From contig JAMXDE010000008.1 of assembly GCA_026770025.1 (NCBI GenBank), positions 2,356,001-2,420,000 of the forward strand: DNA of 64,000 bases. The letters run 5' to 3'. Shown piece after piece: positions 1 to 9,924 of this stretch. The translations under genes and the position numbers were made by a program. How positions within the stretch are numbered: position 1 is the stretch's first letter; every line of letters starts with the position of its first letter. The DNA is from Craspedostauros australis. Its lineage: Eukaryota > Bacillariophyta > Bacillariophyceae > Mastogloiales > Achnanthaceae. Below the pieces are notes generated by a model that saw only the letters and a program-made list of their open reading frames with translations, was not told the DNA's origin and searched no databases.

Positions 1-1361
1 CCCTTCTTCATGGGGTTGAGGAGCTTGAGCATGGCGCAGATCATGGTGAGGAAGAAGGCGGTTCCGATCTGCGCGCCGGTGCCCACCAGCACGCTGAAGA
101 GCATCGTCTGCGTGGCCGGTGGTCGGAAGACGTCTCCGTGGACGAGCTTCCAGCCGGTCTCCTCCTGAGCATCCTCCAGCGATTGCATCTCGTTGTACCC
201 CGCGATGTCCTTGCGGAGGGTGCGGATCATGATGGTGGCGATGGCTCCGGTGAGGAAGAGGACGATCATGAGCGAGTTGACGATGGCGAAGGAATGGATG
301 TCATCGTCCGGACCGCCGATGAGGTAGACGTCCCAGCGGTCGGCCCATTTCAACGGGCTCTGCTTCCATTCGATCTCGTAGGAGTAGACGACGGAGAGGG
401 AGTTTGTCTTCGGATCCACCTTGAGCGGCAGGTAGGTCTTCTTGTTGTTGACGACGGGCTCGGGGGAGTTGGGATCGCAGGTGGGGATGGCGACGGTCTG
501 GTCCTTCGCACCGCCCTCGGGAATCTCGTGCGCGACGCTGACGGGGAAGACGTCGAATCCGGTGATGTGAACCTCGGTGGCAGATATCTGGTCGTAGGCG
601 ATGGTGAACTTGAGGTGGTTGTACAGGAAGTACTCCTCGTAGTCCAGATCGGTGAACTCGGGGCCGGCCTTGAAGCCGACGGGGTATCCGCGCACGGCGT
701 AGTTGAGCTTCTGACTCCTCATGAGGACCGGCAGGGTGTCGAGGGTCATGTGGATGCGGTACTGCCTCTCGACGAGCTTGCGCATCCACTTGATCTCGCG
801 CGCGTTCATCTTGACCTCTCCGCACAGGGACTTGCAGCCGTGGCTGGCGCCGACCTTCATGTGGAACGGCCCTGCCGCGTGCTTCACGCCCTGCAGGCGG
901 GATCCCAGGTTCTTGCGCTGCTTGAGCCTCTTGTCCAGCACGGCGGTCGGCGAGGGACATCCCGGGAGCTTGTAGAAGTCGAACGGCACCTGCGTCTTCT
1001 TGCTGGACACGAGATCCGTGTACATCCAGATGGGCTGATCCGGCTCGAAGATCTCCGGCGTGACGCCTGGGAACAGGATGGAGGCCATGTCGCTCTGCTT
1101 CTTGCGCAGCAAGCCCCGGCGCTTCTTCTTGCGCAGCTGGAAGTCCCGCATCAGCGCAGCGGTCTCCGTGTGGCCCACCTCGTCCTGCCCGCCCTTCTTC
1201 AATGCCTGGTACCTCTCCATGTTCTCCTTCACGAGCGCCAGGCGCTCCTTGCGCGTCAGCTTCTTGCCTGCTTCGCCTGCCCCGGCGGCGGGATCGGCGG
1301 CACCGGCCATGGCGCAAGCGGCCAGCGCCACAAGAGCAACATTCAACCACACTTTCATCAT
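1..1361 (-). CDS. Transmembrane 9 superfamily (nonaspanin/EMP70) protein, 5' part only
   Basis: The minus strand is open from an ATG at 1361 to the left edge, giving 453 residues without an intron. The start (Met-Met-Lys-Val) is followed by a hydrophobic stretch ending in an Ala-rich site, a typical secretory signal peptide. The long lumenal domain of this family follows, then the first membrane span and the family hallmark HGDVFRPP, then the start of the second span. TM9SF proteins are usually 600-670 residues with nine membrane segments. About two thirds is therefore present and the remaining polytopic part lies outside the window. Family members act in Golgi/endosomal membranes in sorting of membrane proteins; I cannot say which paralogue this is. 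A Lys/Arg-rich segment near residues 25-70 lengthens the N-terminal part. Confidence 0.93.
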   Translation of the reverse strand, partial: MMKVWLNVALVALAACAMAGAADPAAGAGEAGKKLTRKERLALVKENMERYQALKKGGQDEVGHTETAALMRDFQLRKKKRRGLLRKKQSDMASILFPGVTPEIFEPDQPIWMYTDLVSSKKTQVPFDFYKLPGCPSPTAVLDKRLKQRKNLGSRLQGVKHAAGPFHMKVGASHGCKSLCGEVKMNAREIKWMRKLVERQYRIHMTLDTLPVLMRSQKLNYAVRGYPVGFKAGPEFTDLDYEEYFLYNHLKFTIAYDQISATEVHITGFDVFPVSVAHEIPEGGAKDQTVAIPTCDPNSPEPVVNNKKTYLPLKVDPKTNSLSVVYSYEIEWKQSPLKWADRWDVYLIGGPDDDIHSFAIVNSLMIVLFLTGAIATIMIRTLRKDIAGYNEMQSLEDAQEETGWKLVHGDVFRPPATQTMLFSVLVGTGAQIGTAFFLTMICAMLKLLNPMKK

Positions 1362-2470
1362 CTTCACTGGTCACAGATTTTTATGGTGTTCCTCGTGATC
1401 TTGGTCCCAACGCTTTCTTTGCTGTGTGTGGTGATCATGTACGCGAATCCGCCGTGGACAATTGGTTCGGACATCCGTTGTGTGCTGTTTGGCATCGCCC
1501 CCCGCCCACAACACGAATTCTTCACGCAGGTTGTTGGTACTGAATGTACGTGCCTTTCGGATGCATTGCGGAAAACAAAAAGTCCAGCTCGTTGTGAATC
1601 ACCCAAGCTCGTGACTCGCAGAGTATCGAAGATAGATGACTCTGGAGACAAACAAGAATGACAGTTTGCTCAGCAAATGTCAGTCTGAATCAAGCTGATT
1701 CTTGTTTTCTGAGCTTCTTCTGTCAGTCTGCTGTTGTGTGTGCTTCAAACAGACAAGCACACGGTGTTGCGGCAATACAGAACCTGATTCTTGCCTCCAA
1801 GTCGTGGGTGGAGCACCATCACCCCTCTTCCAATGAACAGCGACGTCTCGAATTGCAGGGGTGGAAGGCTATCTCTCTCTGCAACGGACACCCAAACTGC
1901 CACATTTAGACGATGAGACGCGCAGGCATCGCCAACCCCGTTTTGCGTGAGTGAGCCAATCAACACAACCGCTGTTGACAACACCAACGGACAGACACGC
2001 AGAAGATTCAGAAAGAAATCTGTCGCTCTCTTTTTCTGGGGAGTGTCGATGTGCCTCCCAATTGGCGTGCCGATGTGCTCACAATTCCGAAACGTGCCCA
2101 CCCACAAGGCCACAACCACCAAGACGGTGAAGCAACAAGAAACCAACAAGACCTGGACCACATTCCACAGCACATAAATCGCTTGAGGTATGTGAGCACG
2201 AACGATGGATGCACTGGCATCTTCCGTCCATCCACAGCACTTCCTCCACCGAAGCATGCCCTCCGCTCGCCCTCCACCTGCACAGTAGTCTCGAATGTCG
2301 AATGCGGCTCTGGCCATCTGCCTTGCGTTGCGCATTGGTCTCCAAACTGTACTGCCGCAACGAGTATGCAAAAGACCTCCCACAACATGTGGACTCCCTC
2401 TTTGAGTTCTGCTTGGTGGGAGTGATTGCGGAGGATGGCGCGTCGATGGCTCTTGTTTGTGAAAGAATTG

Positions 2471-2531
<61 letters not shown>

Positions 2532-2944
2532 CCCACTGCAGAACTTCGACAAATTCTCGGGTTTCATTGTTACCACGAATGCAATTTCCCGCCTCCGACG
2601 CAGGACAGACCGAAAAATACGTGATGTCTTTGACGATTTGTAGCGTGGGTTTGACACGATTTCGGAGCCAGCGCTGTTCTTGGTGTGTGGAGGAGTGACA
2701 GGAGGCTTCTCGCGGAGACTGGTAGCCCTGGTTCGTCTCGGAACACAAGACCGCCGCACAAATACGAGGCAACTCCACTCGAAAACTCATTCTCATGTGC
2801 CTTGCAAACCTCGGCGCCAAGTATAATGCGACAACAAGACTCACAGCACCCTCCACCCTTCTTGATGTCACTACACTCCAACAGCCAGAGCACCAACATT
2901 GGCGTCAACAAGAACAGCAGGAAAACAGCAGGAAAACAACAACA
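1362..2944. other. Intergenic stretch, divergent promoters
   Basis: This lies between the nonaspanin (reading left) and the 845-aa protein (reading right) and must hold both promoters. It contains a long GT microsatellite. The open frames across it are low-complexity or cross the GT tract and show no protein-like pattern. An in-frame ATG at 2795 could add 50 residues to the downstream gene. Confidence 0.6.
2473..2530. repeat. (GT)29 microsatellite
   Basis: 58 bp of uninterrupted GT dinucleotides. It produces long artificial Cys-Val or Thr-His open frames on the two strands, which should not be read as genes. Confidence 0.98.
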
Positions 2945-5482
2945 ATGAAACAGCAGCAACAACAACAGTACAACAACAGTGAAGCAACAGCAACAGCAAG
3001 CACGACAATGAAGAAGGAGTCGATCGACGTAGCGGCGCTGATGCAGCCCATTCTCGAAGTGATCTGCCTGTCCGACGATGGATCGCGGCGTTTCCTCAAG
3101 TTCTTCAGTCGTTGCAAAACTGAGAAGTCGCTTTGGAATCGGCTCGGAATGTACCTTTCGTACGATGAGCAAACGTCTAGCGACGCGCTGGAGATCTACG
3201 AACTCGATCGCCCAGACAAGTTCGATCTGCGGACCTTCCGCGAATGGTACCAGCGATCCAAGCTGCCGCCCGACTTCCAATGGGCCAACTTCGATGATGA
3301 CATCTACTGTGGTGGCAGTCCGCGCATCCATTCGGACGAGTTGGTGTCCTTGTCAGCTTCGATTCCGACACCGATCTTGGCGCCAATGTCGATGGTGGTT
3401 CTTGCAGCAGCAGCAGGACAAGAACCACAGCAACGCACAATCGACCCGAATGTGTTACGTACGTGCATGAGGAACCCTAAATGCATCGATGCCGGAGGAG
3501 CGAAGAAAGAGGAGGAAGCAGACGAGACAGCAGGCCTCTGCAAGATCGAAACCGGCATCGTGGAAGTGTGGGAGCGTGAGAATCGCTGTGGCGCTACGGC
3601 AGCTCTTTGCAATCGTGCCGCCGATCCGATTCCTGCCCCGGTTCTTTCTACGGATGCCAGTTCGGTGCGTCCTGACCTTGTGATGTCCGCCGCAGCAATG
3701 GAGCCCGCAAACAACACTGATGCAGACTTGGTTCACCCGAAGTCTGGGCCCGAACCGGTCGCCGTCCCGCCATCACCGAAGCTCTCCCTCGTTCGGGCGG
3801 TATCCAACAGTCCTGTCGTGCCTGACTGCCCAATCAGCATCAGCACCGCAATACCAACGTCAAAAGCAACATCAAAGCCAAAGCCGCAGATACGAGTGCG
3901 GAATACACGCATACGAATACCAGTAAAGAAACAGCCGACGCCAGCAGACACTCCCAGGCGCGCGAAGGAAGAATCGAAGCCAACTGCTGAATCCTCGAAG
4001 CGGAGCCGGGCTGACAGCGATCTTCAATCCAGTCCGCCACCAGAGTCTCCCTGTTGCTCTCGTGCTAGTGACCAGCAGACAAGTTGTTCACACGATACGA
4101 AGACAAACACGAGCACGAAGCGCCATTGTTCAAGCGCATCAAAGGCCAAACGCCTCTCCAACCCAACACCGTCGCTGCCAAAGATGAGCATACCAATACA
4201 GCATGCGAACAATCCCGAATCCCAATTCCTCAATCAAATTGCTGCTGCCAACAACTGCACAGCAGGTTCGTTGCGAGGGGCCGGGCAAACGGTGGCAAGT
4301 CGAAGAGTCTCTGATGCACCAGCTCTGAAGCCCTTGCTCCCATCTTTGCGAGAGATGGACAACAAGCAAGCAACGCCTTCAAATCCCATCGTGGACGACG
4401 ACGATGATGATGATGGTGGTGACGATGCGTCTTCGCACAACACCCCTCCACCGACAGACCCTTGGTTTGACGAGGACTCGGGGGCATCATCGTCACCAAC
4501 GCCGTCAACGTCAACGTCACCCGGAAGAGCTCCGTCTACACCATTGCCCGCCGTGACCCCCCGGCATGTGTCTCAACAGCATTCACCGCAACGTCAGCAC
4601 CACGATTGCAATCTGCAGCACCGATGGCAGCCATCACCCCCACGTTGCACGGAAGGCAGCACCCGCAGAGAGCCGTCACTTCAACACGCATTGCCAACAC
4701 CTCGGACTTCAACCCGCGACCGTGATAGCCACCGAGCAGATCAGTCCCGAAGCGTCGGCAACGCATCGACTCAATCCAAGGATGACCATGCCTATCGACG
4801 ACGATCATCCCGCTCAAGTGGCAAGTCAGGACGCGGGAAGTACACTGTGAGCGCGAGAGACCTCCAGGATGTCATGCGCCATTCACACGCCATGTCCGCT
4901 GAGGATTACCAGAAGTGTGGAGACCTTGCAAGCGACTTGCTCTCCACGCACATATCCTCTAATGGCGAAGGCCTGAGGTACATGCGTCCTAACGACATTG
5001 CAGTTGAACCAAAACACAAACACAAGTCATGGTTTCAGCTATCCGACCACTCGCGGGAACATGTGTTTGGCAAAGACCAAATTCCATCGCGATACAAGGT
5101 GCAGGGCTTCATCGCCACTTCTCTCTTCGGACACAACTTCGTCAATGCGCCATTCCACGACTCCCAGATCAGCGACCGATTCACCGCCAACTCCATCCTC
5201 AATGGCGTGACGAGCTTCAATCCAAGAGATAAAGTCGCCTCCCTCCGGGCGAAGTTCCAAAACATCTTGAGCACAATGAAAACGAGACGGAGGCTGGACC
5301 TGTTCTGCGGCGAAACCGAAGTTGTAGTCTTCGTACATTGTCGCCCCAACGGCCGCAAGGTTCCTTACCTCTTCGTGTTGCTGCCAATCCAGCGCGGCGC
5401 GATCTGGGTCGGCACGCCGAGCCACAACCCAGGAAAGCCGATGACCGTGTTGCGGTTTCGATGGGAGGAAAATTACTGCTAG
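2945..5482 (+). CDS. Unrecognised 845-aa protein: folded ends, disordered acidic/Ser-Pro middle
   Basis: One long intronless frame. I chose the ATG at 2945 (A at -3); in-frame ATGs at 2795 and 3010 are alternatives. The N-terminus begins with a Gln-rich run. A compact, probably folded segment of about 100 residues follows, with a pattern like FLKFFSRCKTEKSLWNRLGM and a Trp/Tyr-rich stretch. Residues about 150-640 are low complexity: Ser/Pro/Thr-rich with basic clusters and an eight-Asp run near residue 482. The last ~210 residues look folded again, rich in aromatic residues, and end in ...RFRWEENYC. I recognise no family and no catalytic motif. The layout would suit a scaffold or nuclear regulator, but that is only a guess from composition. 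Confidence 0.7.
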   Translation: MKQQQQQQYNNSEATATASTTMKKESIDVAALMQPILEVICLSDDGSRRFLKFFSRCKTEKSLWNRLGMYLSYDEQTSSDALEIYELDRPDKFDLRTFREWYQRSKLPPDFQWANFDDDIYCGGSPRIHSDELVSLSASIPTPILAPMSMVVLAAAAGQEPQQRTIDPNVLRTCMRNPKCIDAGGAKKEEEADETAGLCKIETGIVEVWERENRCGATAALCNRAADPIPAPVLSTDASSVRPDLVMSAAAMEPANNTDADLVHPKSGPEPVAVPPSPKLSLVRAVSNSPVVPDCPISISTAIPTSKATSKPKPQIRVRNTRIRIPVKKQPTPADTPRRAKEESKPTAESSKRSRADSDLQSSPPPESPCCSRASDQQTSCSHDTKTNTSTKRHCSSASKAKRLSNPTPSLPKMSIPIQHANNPESQFLNQIAAANNCTAGSLRGAGQTVASRRVSDAPALKPLLPSLREMDNKQATPSNPIVDDDDDDDGGDDASSHNTPPPTDPWFDEDSGASSSPTPSTSTSPGRAPSTPLPAVTPRHVSQQHSPQRQHHDCNLQHRWQPSPPRCTEGSTRREPSLQHALPTPRTSTRDRDSHRADQSRSVGNASTQSKDDHAYRRRSSRSSGKSGRGKYTVSARDLQDVMRHSHAMSAEDYQKCGDLASDLLSTHISSNGEGLRYMRPNDIAVEPKHKHKSWFQLSDHSREHVFGKDQIPSRYKVQGFIATSLFGHNFVNAPFHDSQISDRFTANSILNGVTSFNPRDKVASLRAKFQNILSTMKTRRRLDLFCGETEVVVFVHCRPNGRKVPYLFVLLPIQRGAIWVGTPSHNPGKPMTVLRFRWEENYC

Positions 5483-6098
5483 AGTGTGACACAACATACT
5501 CTCTAGAGCTCCGAGTGGGGTTGAACAAATGTATGTACTCTGCAGAGAGAGAGAGAGAGAGAGAGAGACGGACAGAGATCGGTATGATTGTGTTACTCTA
5601 GCATAAATATTGTGTTTACAGAGTGTGTAGAGCATTCAATTTTATTCTCGACTACTTTGCGAGCGCCAAACCGTGGGAGAAAGGAGTGGGCTTCGAGCTG
5701 AGCTGTTGCTGCAGAAGCATGTTAGCACGGTCACTTTCCTTGAACTGTTCGTGTGCTGAGGTTGCCCTGCCCATGTGTTGGCTCTTCATCCGAGGGTCAC
5801 CCCTCCATATCGTCTGCATGCTCTCGTATGTACTGGCCCCTTGTACTCCTGCTCTCCATGCATGGTTTGCATCATTTCATGCCATGTCATGACGTAGCAG
5901 TCTCTCTTTCCACAGAGTACAACCACGGTCACTAGTGCGGGTGTGAATACCCGTATGTTTGTTGATGGCAGCGATATCGCAATCCATGTCCATTCCTGTA
6001 CAAGTCGAGTGGATGACTTCATTCCATCACGTCCACACCACATCGACACCACACCATCACCACATCGACACCACGTCTCTGACATCGTTCCCGATCAA
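5483..6098. other. Intergenic, convergent 3' flanks
   Basis: This lies between the 3' ends of the 845-aa gene and SEM1. It contains a short GA dinucleotide run near 5544-5568 directly after the upstream gene. No coding signal is visible beyond that. Confidence 0.5.
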
Positions 6099-6335
6099 TC
6101 AACGTCCTCCGTGCTGTTCCAGCTCTCGGCGCAGATTCTTCGTGAAATCGTCGTCCATATCATCCTGATCCCAGTTGTCCTGCCATTGCTGATTGTCCTC
6201 TGCGGCTTCTTCGTTGGTGCCCCAATTCGATGTCTCGAACTCCTCGAATTCGTCATCCTCCTCGATGGCTTCGATCACGGGGGTCTTCGTGGCGGACGTC
6301 GAGTCCTCCTGCTTCTTGCTCTCCTCAGTATTCAT
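6099..6335 (-). CDS. SEM1: SEM1/DSS1, 26S proteasome lid small subunit
   Basis: A 78-residue acidic protein with the two signature blocks of DSS1: [14 protein letters not shown] and [24 protein letters not shown]. The human protein is 70 residues with the same order of blocks, so the length fits and no intron is needed. DSS1 is an intrinsically disordered adaptor that sits in the 19S proteasome lid. It also binds BRCA2-type recombination mediators and the TREX-2 mRNA export complex through its acidic/aromatic blocks. The start is the only ATG upstream of the conserved region, and the stop is TGA. Its short length makes it easy to miss in automatic annotation. Confidence 0.93.
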   Translation of the reverse strand: MNTEESKKQEDSTSATKTPVIEAIEEDDEFEEFETSNWGTNEEAAEDNQQWQDNWDQDDMDDDFTKNLRRELEQHGGR

Positions 6336-6683
6336 CTTCCTTTCTCGTTGTGATCCGTTCCTCGGGGTTGATCGTTGATGGTCTTGTGTGGGTCGTATCC
6401 TCCCTTTCTTGGTTTACTCCTGCAGTTGCAAACAGACAGATCTTGTGGCTCGTCCTCGATGTGGTTCCAACTTTGCGCTTCGAGTGTTGGTTGGAGCGTT
6501 TCGTGTGCTGTTTGTGGAAACAAAGAGAATCAGATGGAACTTCATGTTCAGTCTACGACTCAAGCGATCGCTTGCAACAGTCAAAGAACTTCTAGAAGTC
6601 GTATGAGTCGCTTTGTGACGTCAGATGGCGAATGGGCTCACAATTTGATGTGCTTGGCGATCTGCTGACTCAGCCGAGAGATT

Positions 6684-6854
6684 TCAGTCGTCGATGAATT
6701 GGAGAACTCGACGAATGAAGTTGCCGATGATGGCGGTGGTGACGAAAATGACGAAGATTGCGGTGATGACGGAGATGAATGCAATGATGGTGGACATTGA
6801 AGTGATTCTTCGTTCTTCTCTTGGGTGTTGAACTTGCTGTTCAAGGTGTTTCAT
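6684..6854 (-). CDS. Possible 56-aa single-span membrane peptide
   Basis: The minus strand carries an ATG-to-TGA frame of 56 codons with an in-frame stop upstream of the ATG. The first 19 residues are hydrophilic with several basic and acidic residues. Then comes an uninterrupted hydrophobic helix of about 25 residues made almost only of Ile, Val, Phe, Ala and Thr, then a short tail with two Arg and a final Asp-Asp. This is the architecture of a small single-pass organelle or ER membrane protein. A second ATG opens directly before the helix (about residue 20). I recognise no family. A helix this clean is unlikely by chance but not impossible, and another minus-strand frame overlaps it. Confidence 0.4.
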   Translation of the reverse strand: MKHLEQQVQHPREERRITSMSTIIAFISVITAIFVIFVTTAIIGNFIRRVLQFIDD

Positions 6855-7255
6855 CCATCACTCGTGGTTGAGGACGTCGAGAGTGTCGAAAGAAAGGAAG
6901 AGAAACCTCGGTGCTGTTGGGCCCCGATCCTTCCTCTCTCTCTCTCTCTCTCATTCTCCTGTGTCCGCAAGCGACAGCTGTCGTTGTGCAAGTTGCTGAT
7001 GGGTGAACGACACGACGACGGCAATCACATCGACCACAACTAAATACTCTGCTCTACTCGATACCTTCTGGTTCCTTGCTTTCACTTCATTCACCAACTG
7101 AACGACCGGCGGAACGACGACCGGCTGAACGACTCACTGCTTGAACAACTGGCAACATCAATTGGAACCCCAAAAGGAGAAATTGACAGATAGCGACGAC
7201 GAGAACGACAGCCATGATGAGGACATCGCCAAGACAGAAACAACGCAACGCCAAG
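6855..7255. other. Intergenic/5' leader before the GNAT gene
   Basis: Divergent spacer between the possible small peptide and the acetyltransferase. It has a CT-rich run near 6938-6955. An in-frame ATG pair at 7214-7219 could extend the acetyltransferase by 14 residues. Confidence 0.5.
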
Positions 7256-8173
7256 ATGGTGTTTGGGCGAGCAATGGCGCTCCTGATTGCCGTGACCGCA
7301 ACACACGGTCTGGTCATTCCAATTCCGCAGCAACAGCAACGGCCTGGAACAGCGCCCATGCCTGCCCCACGCAAAGCACCATCCATCCAGTCACCGTCAT
7401 CGCCGGCAGCACCCGCAAAGCCGACAACCACCAGCACAGCCCGCGTGCGGATACGGACGGCCGAACAAACCGATCTATCCGATGTCGCGGAACTCTTGAC
7501 CGATTCCCTCATCCCGTCGGCTCCCAGCGACCGATACAACTTCAAACTCGCCGTCGAACGACTTCAGACCAAATCGGCCGTCGAATCCTTGCTCGCATCG
7601 CGGTTTCGCACCATCCGACACGGCCAACAATTCTGGAAGGACTACGCGCCCGTATTGCCGGAGCTCTCCCACCACGACGGCCTGCGTCTGCTGTGGTCCA
7701 ATGATGCCTTCCGCGTCACGTTGGAGACGGCGGCACGCCGATCGACGGAACCGCATCCCTGGAATCGTCACAACTTCGCGATCGTTCCAGAATCGGCCGA
7801 TTGGCTGCGGCACCAGATGATCACGGCGACCGCGAACGGGGAGGTGATTGGGTTCTGTGAGATCGCCATGCTGGAAGTGCCAGGCAATGATGATGATGAT
7901 GATGATGACGATGATGATAATGGCGAGACGAAGTACGCGCCAACGATCGTGAATCTCGTAACGTCTTCCAACTACCGACGCAGAGGTGTGGCATCGGCGT
8001 TGTTGGGGAGCGCATCGAGATTGGTGCAGCGATCGTGGTCAGCGCAGTCCCTGCGGCTGTACGTCGAAGAGGAAAATCATTCGGCACAGAAGCTGTACGA
8101 CAAGCTCGGATTTGAGACCGTCTCACGTGTGCAACGCAAGTCTCGACACCAACTGTACATGGTCAAGCAGTAG
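7256..8173 (+). CDS. GNAT-family N-acetyltransferase with signal/presequence
   Basis: 305 residues, intronless. The ATG at 7256 has a purine at -3 and G at +4 and opens directly into a hydrophobic signal peptide ending near ...ATHG followed by Leu. The next ~45 residues are Pro/Ser/Ala/Thr-rich, like a transit peptide. The GNAT fold starts with RVRIRTAEQTDLSDVAELL. Acetyl-CoA binding motif A is visible as NYRRRGVASALL, and motif B as LRLYVEEENHSAQKLYDKLGF. A run of ten Asp (around residues 211-220) is inserted in the loop before the strand leading to motif A. The presequence suggests a plastid or secretory protein; the aromatic residue usual at the diatom plastid cleavage site is replaced by Leu, so targeting is uncertain. 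The substrate cannot be told. Confidence 0.85.
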   Translation: MVFGRAMALLIAVTATHGLVIPIPQQQQRPGTAPMPAPRKAPSIQSPSSPAAPAKPTTTSTARVRIRTAEQTDLSDVAELLTDSLIPSAPSDRYNFKLAVERLQTKSAVESLLASRFRTIRHGQQFWKDYAPVLPELSHHDGLRLLWSNDAFRVTLETAARRSTEPHPWNRHNFAIVPESADWLRHQMITATANGEVIGFCEIAMLEVPGNDDDDDDDDDDNGETKYAPTIVNLVTSSNYRRRGVASALLGSASRLVQRSWSAQSLRLYVEEENHSAQKLYDKLGFETVSRVQRKSRHQLYMVKQ

Positions 8174-8725
8174 AGTGAAGTATGGTGGAATGCACGAAGA
8201 CAGTTTGAAAGAGTATGTACGTACGAGCCATTTGCACATAATAAAGTACCATCGTGGCTCGTACATACAGGTGACATGCCACCATTGTAGATAGAAAGAA
8301 CATGTGTCATACAGATTGCATAGAGCATACAGTAGAGTAGTGCCAGTTCCACATGCTGTAGTGAAGACCAGAGCCATGAATAGACGAGAGAAATAGATGT
8401 CAAGGTCGATCACATCACACACTAACTGTCTTGCACTCGTTGGTCAAAGACGTGCAAGCATCTTTACTGATACATCCAAGACAAACACAATGCTCGAAGT
8501 GGACTGGAACTGTACCGGTAAGCTGATTGTAATGGTGTGCTAGTCAGTGTTCCTTCGCTACTCCAGCTAAGTGCTAAGTACCTTGTTGGGTCGAGCCGAG
8601 TACTGTGGAATATTGTCTCGTATGTCGATGGAGTGCTCTCTCTCGCGAATTTCAACATGCACCATCCCGATCAGCTCAAAGCAAATCAAGCGGCTGCGTG
8701 GCATCGGAGTCATGGCGATGGATGC
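8174..8725. other. Intergenic, convergent 3' flanks of GNAT and QCR7
   Basis: Contains the long imperfect hairpin described separately (8182-8285). The rest shows no coding or RNA-gene signal. Confidence 0.5.
8182..8285. repeat. Long imperfect inverted repeat in the GNAT 3' flank
   Basis: Two nested pairs of arms. The inner pair is 8213-8230 against 8255-8268; the arms match over 14 bases except for a 4-base duplication of GTAC in the left arm. The outer pair is 8182-8192 against 8275-8285 with one mismatch. The apical loop is about 24 bases and the internal loop is asymmetric (20 against 6 bases). It begins 9 bp after the stop codon, so it probably lies in the 3' UTR. It could be an RNA structure or a small foldback element. 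Confidence 0.7.
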
Positions 8726-9422
8726 TTAACCCTTCTTGAAGTTATTGAGCATGTCGAACTCCACATCTCTCTCGAGGATCTTGTCGACGTCCGCGCGGAT
8801 CTCGCTCTTCAGCGGATCCAGCACCATATTTGGTGCGTAATCGCCGAGGTTCTTTTGCTTGAAGGCCAAGTCGCTGGCGCGCTTCAGCCTGCGGTAACGT
8901 CCCTCGACGACGTCTGGGTGTGCCAGCTCCAAGGCCTCGTTCACCTCTGGCTCGTCGCGGCTCATGATGTCCTCGTAGCGCAGGCCTGTAAGAATGCGAT
9001 GCATAGCACATATGAAGCAAAAAGGGAGAGTGCGTATGTCACGTCGTGTGATGTGGGTGCAAGGCATTGCAGCGCAACAATTATGGTTGTTCGAGAGAAA
9101 GAGAGGGAGGAAGTGATGGAGCAGAGTAGTTCAAAAGGTTAGGAAAGAGAGAATGGACTTCGAGTGTACTCCGATTCTTCGCATTGGTGGGTCGAATGTG
9201 TCGAACCGCGCGCAAACGGCTGTGCGCGGAAGATCGCGCAGTAACACCACACCGTTCTCGCGCAATACAACTTCTCCCCATGACGGCAACGATCCCACGA
9301 GCAACCGACGCAATGGACGCACCCATCTTGTTGAGCTCCTTGGTGATGGAGGCTTGGTAGAGCTTGGCAGCTCTGTTCATGAGCGGCTCCATGAGCTTCG
9401 TCACGCTTGAAAGTCCCGACAT
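8726..9422 (-). CDS. QCR7: Cytochrome bc1 complex subunit 7 (UQCRB/QCR7 family), two exons
   Basis: Spliced from exon 1 (9422-9323) and exon 2 (8985-8726) into 119 residues. The intron runs 9322-8986, begins GTGCGT and ends TTACAG. The join restores a Gly codon and gives the family pattern NKMG-LRYEDIM...DEPEVNEAL, then EGRYRRLKRASDLAFKQ and the C-terminal helix LKSEIRADVDKILERDVEFDML. The same order is seen in human UQCRB (111 residues), so the length fits. The protein sits on the matrix side of mitochondrial complex III beside cytochrome b and is needed for assembly of the complex. The N-terminus is short and has no obvious cleaved presequence, as usual for this subunit. A retrotransposon now stands 332 bp upstream of the start. 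Confidence 0.92.
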
Positions 9423-9754
9423 GTTGTCTATCTCTTTTGGTTGTGTGTGATGACGTTGGTGTTGTTGCGGTGACTGTTGTGGTTGTCGTGGTTGTTGCTG
9501 TTGCGTAGAAGCGGCTGTTGCTGTGTGTTCGTGTTGTTTCTTCCTCGTCTCGTCTGTCTGTGTTTGCTTTTGCTGTTGTTGGTGCCGTTGCCCGCGTTTT
9601 CCCCACACAAAACGGCAGGCGATTGTTGTTGTTGCGTGTATTGGGGCTTTCCAAGTACCATCGCTCACGTCTTCGTGAATTCGCATCGTCTGTCCAACAA
9701 CCGTCCATTCACAAAACACCAACCAAAAATGATGGCGCAAAGAACGAGAAGAAG
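9423..9754. other. QCR7 5' leader and promoter remnant
   Basis: Half of the former divergent promoter shared with transportin. Read on the minus strand it is rich in CAACAA-type runs, common in 5' leaders in this window. It ends at the target site duplication AGAAG (9750-9754) of the retrotransposon. Confidence 0.6.
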
Positions 9755-9894
9755 TGTGATGATCGGGAGACGATACGAGTAGTGTGTGTGTGTGTGTGAT
9801 GTGAAGTTATTATGACTCGTCTCTGTTGTCTCTGCTGAGGCTGTGAACAGGGGTTCATTTGCTGCTCCGTCTGGCCTTCGACCGTATACCAACA
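9755..9894 (-). repeat. 3' LTR of the copia element
   Basis: 140 bp, matching base for base, as far as I can see by eye, the copy at 15679-15818. It contains a short GT run and its outer end abuts AGAAG. It lies toward QCR7. Confidence 0.95.
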
Positions 9895-9924
9895 CCCCCC
9901 CCACGCTGACGCAGTCAGCGGAAG

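Noticed and set aside
138-1661. 507-codon plus-strand frame at the left edge
   Set aside because: It is the antisense of the nonaspanin gene; the minus frame has the signal peptide, HGDVFRPP and membrane spans.
2209-2871. Open frames with long Val-Cys or Thr-His repeats
   Set aside because: They are translations of the GT microsatellite on either strand.
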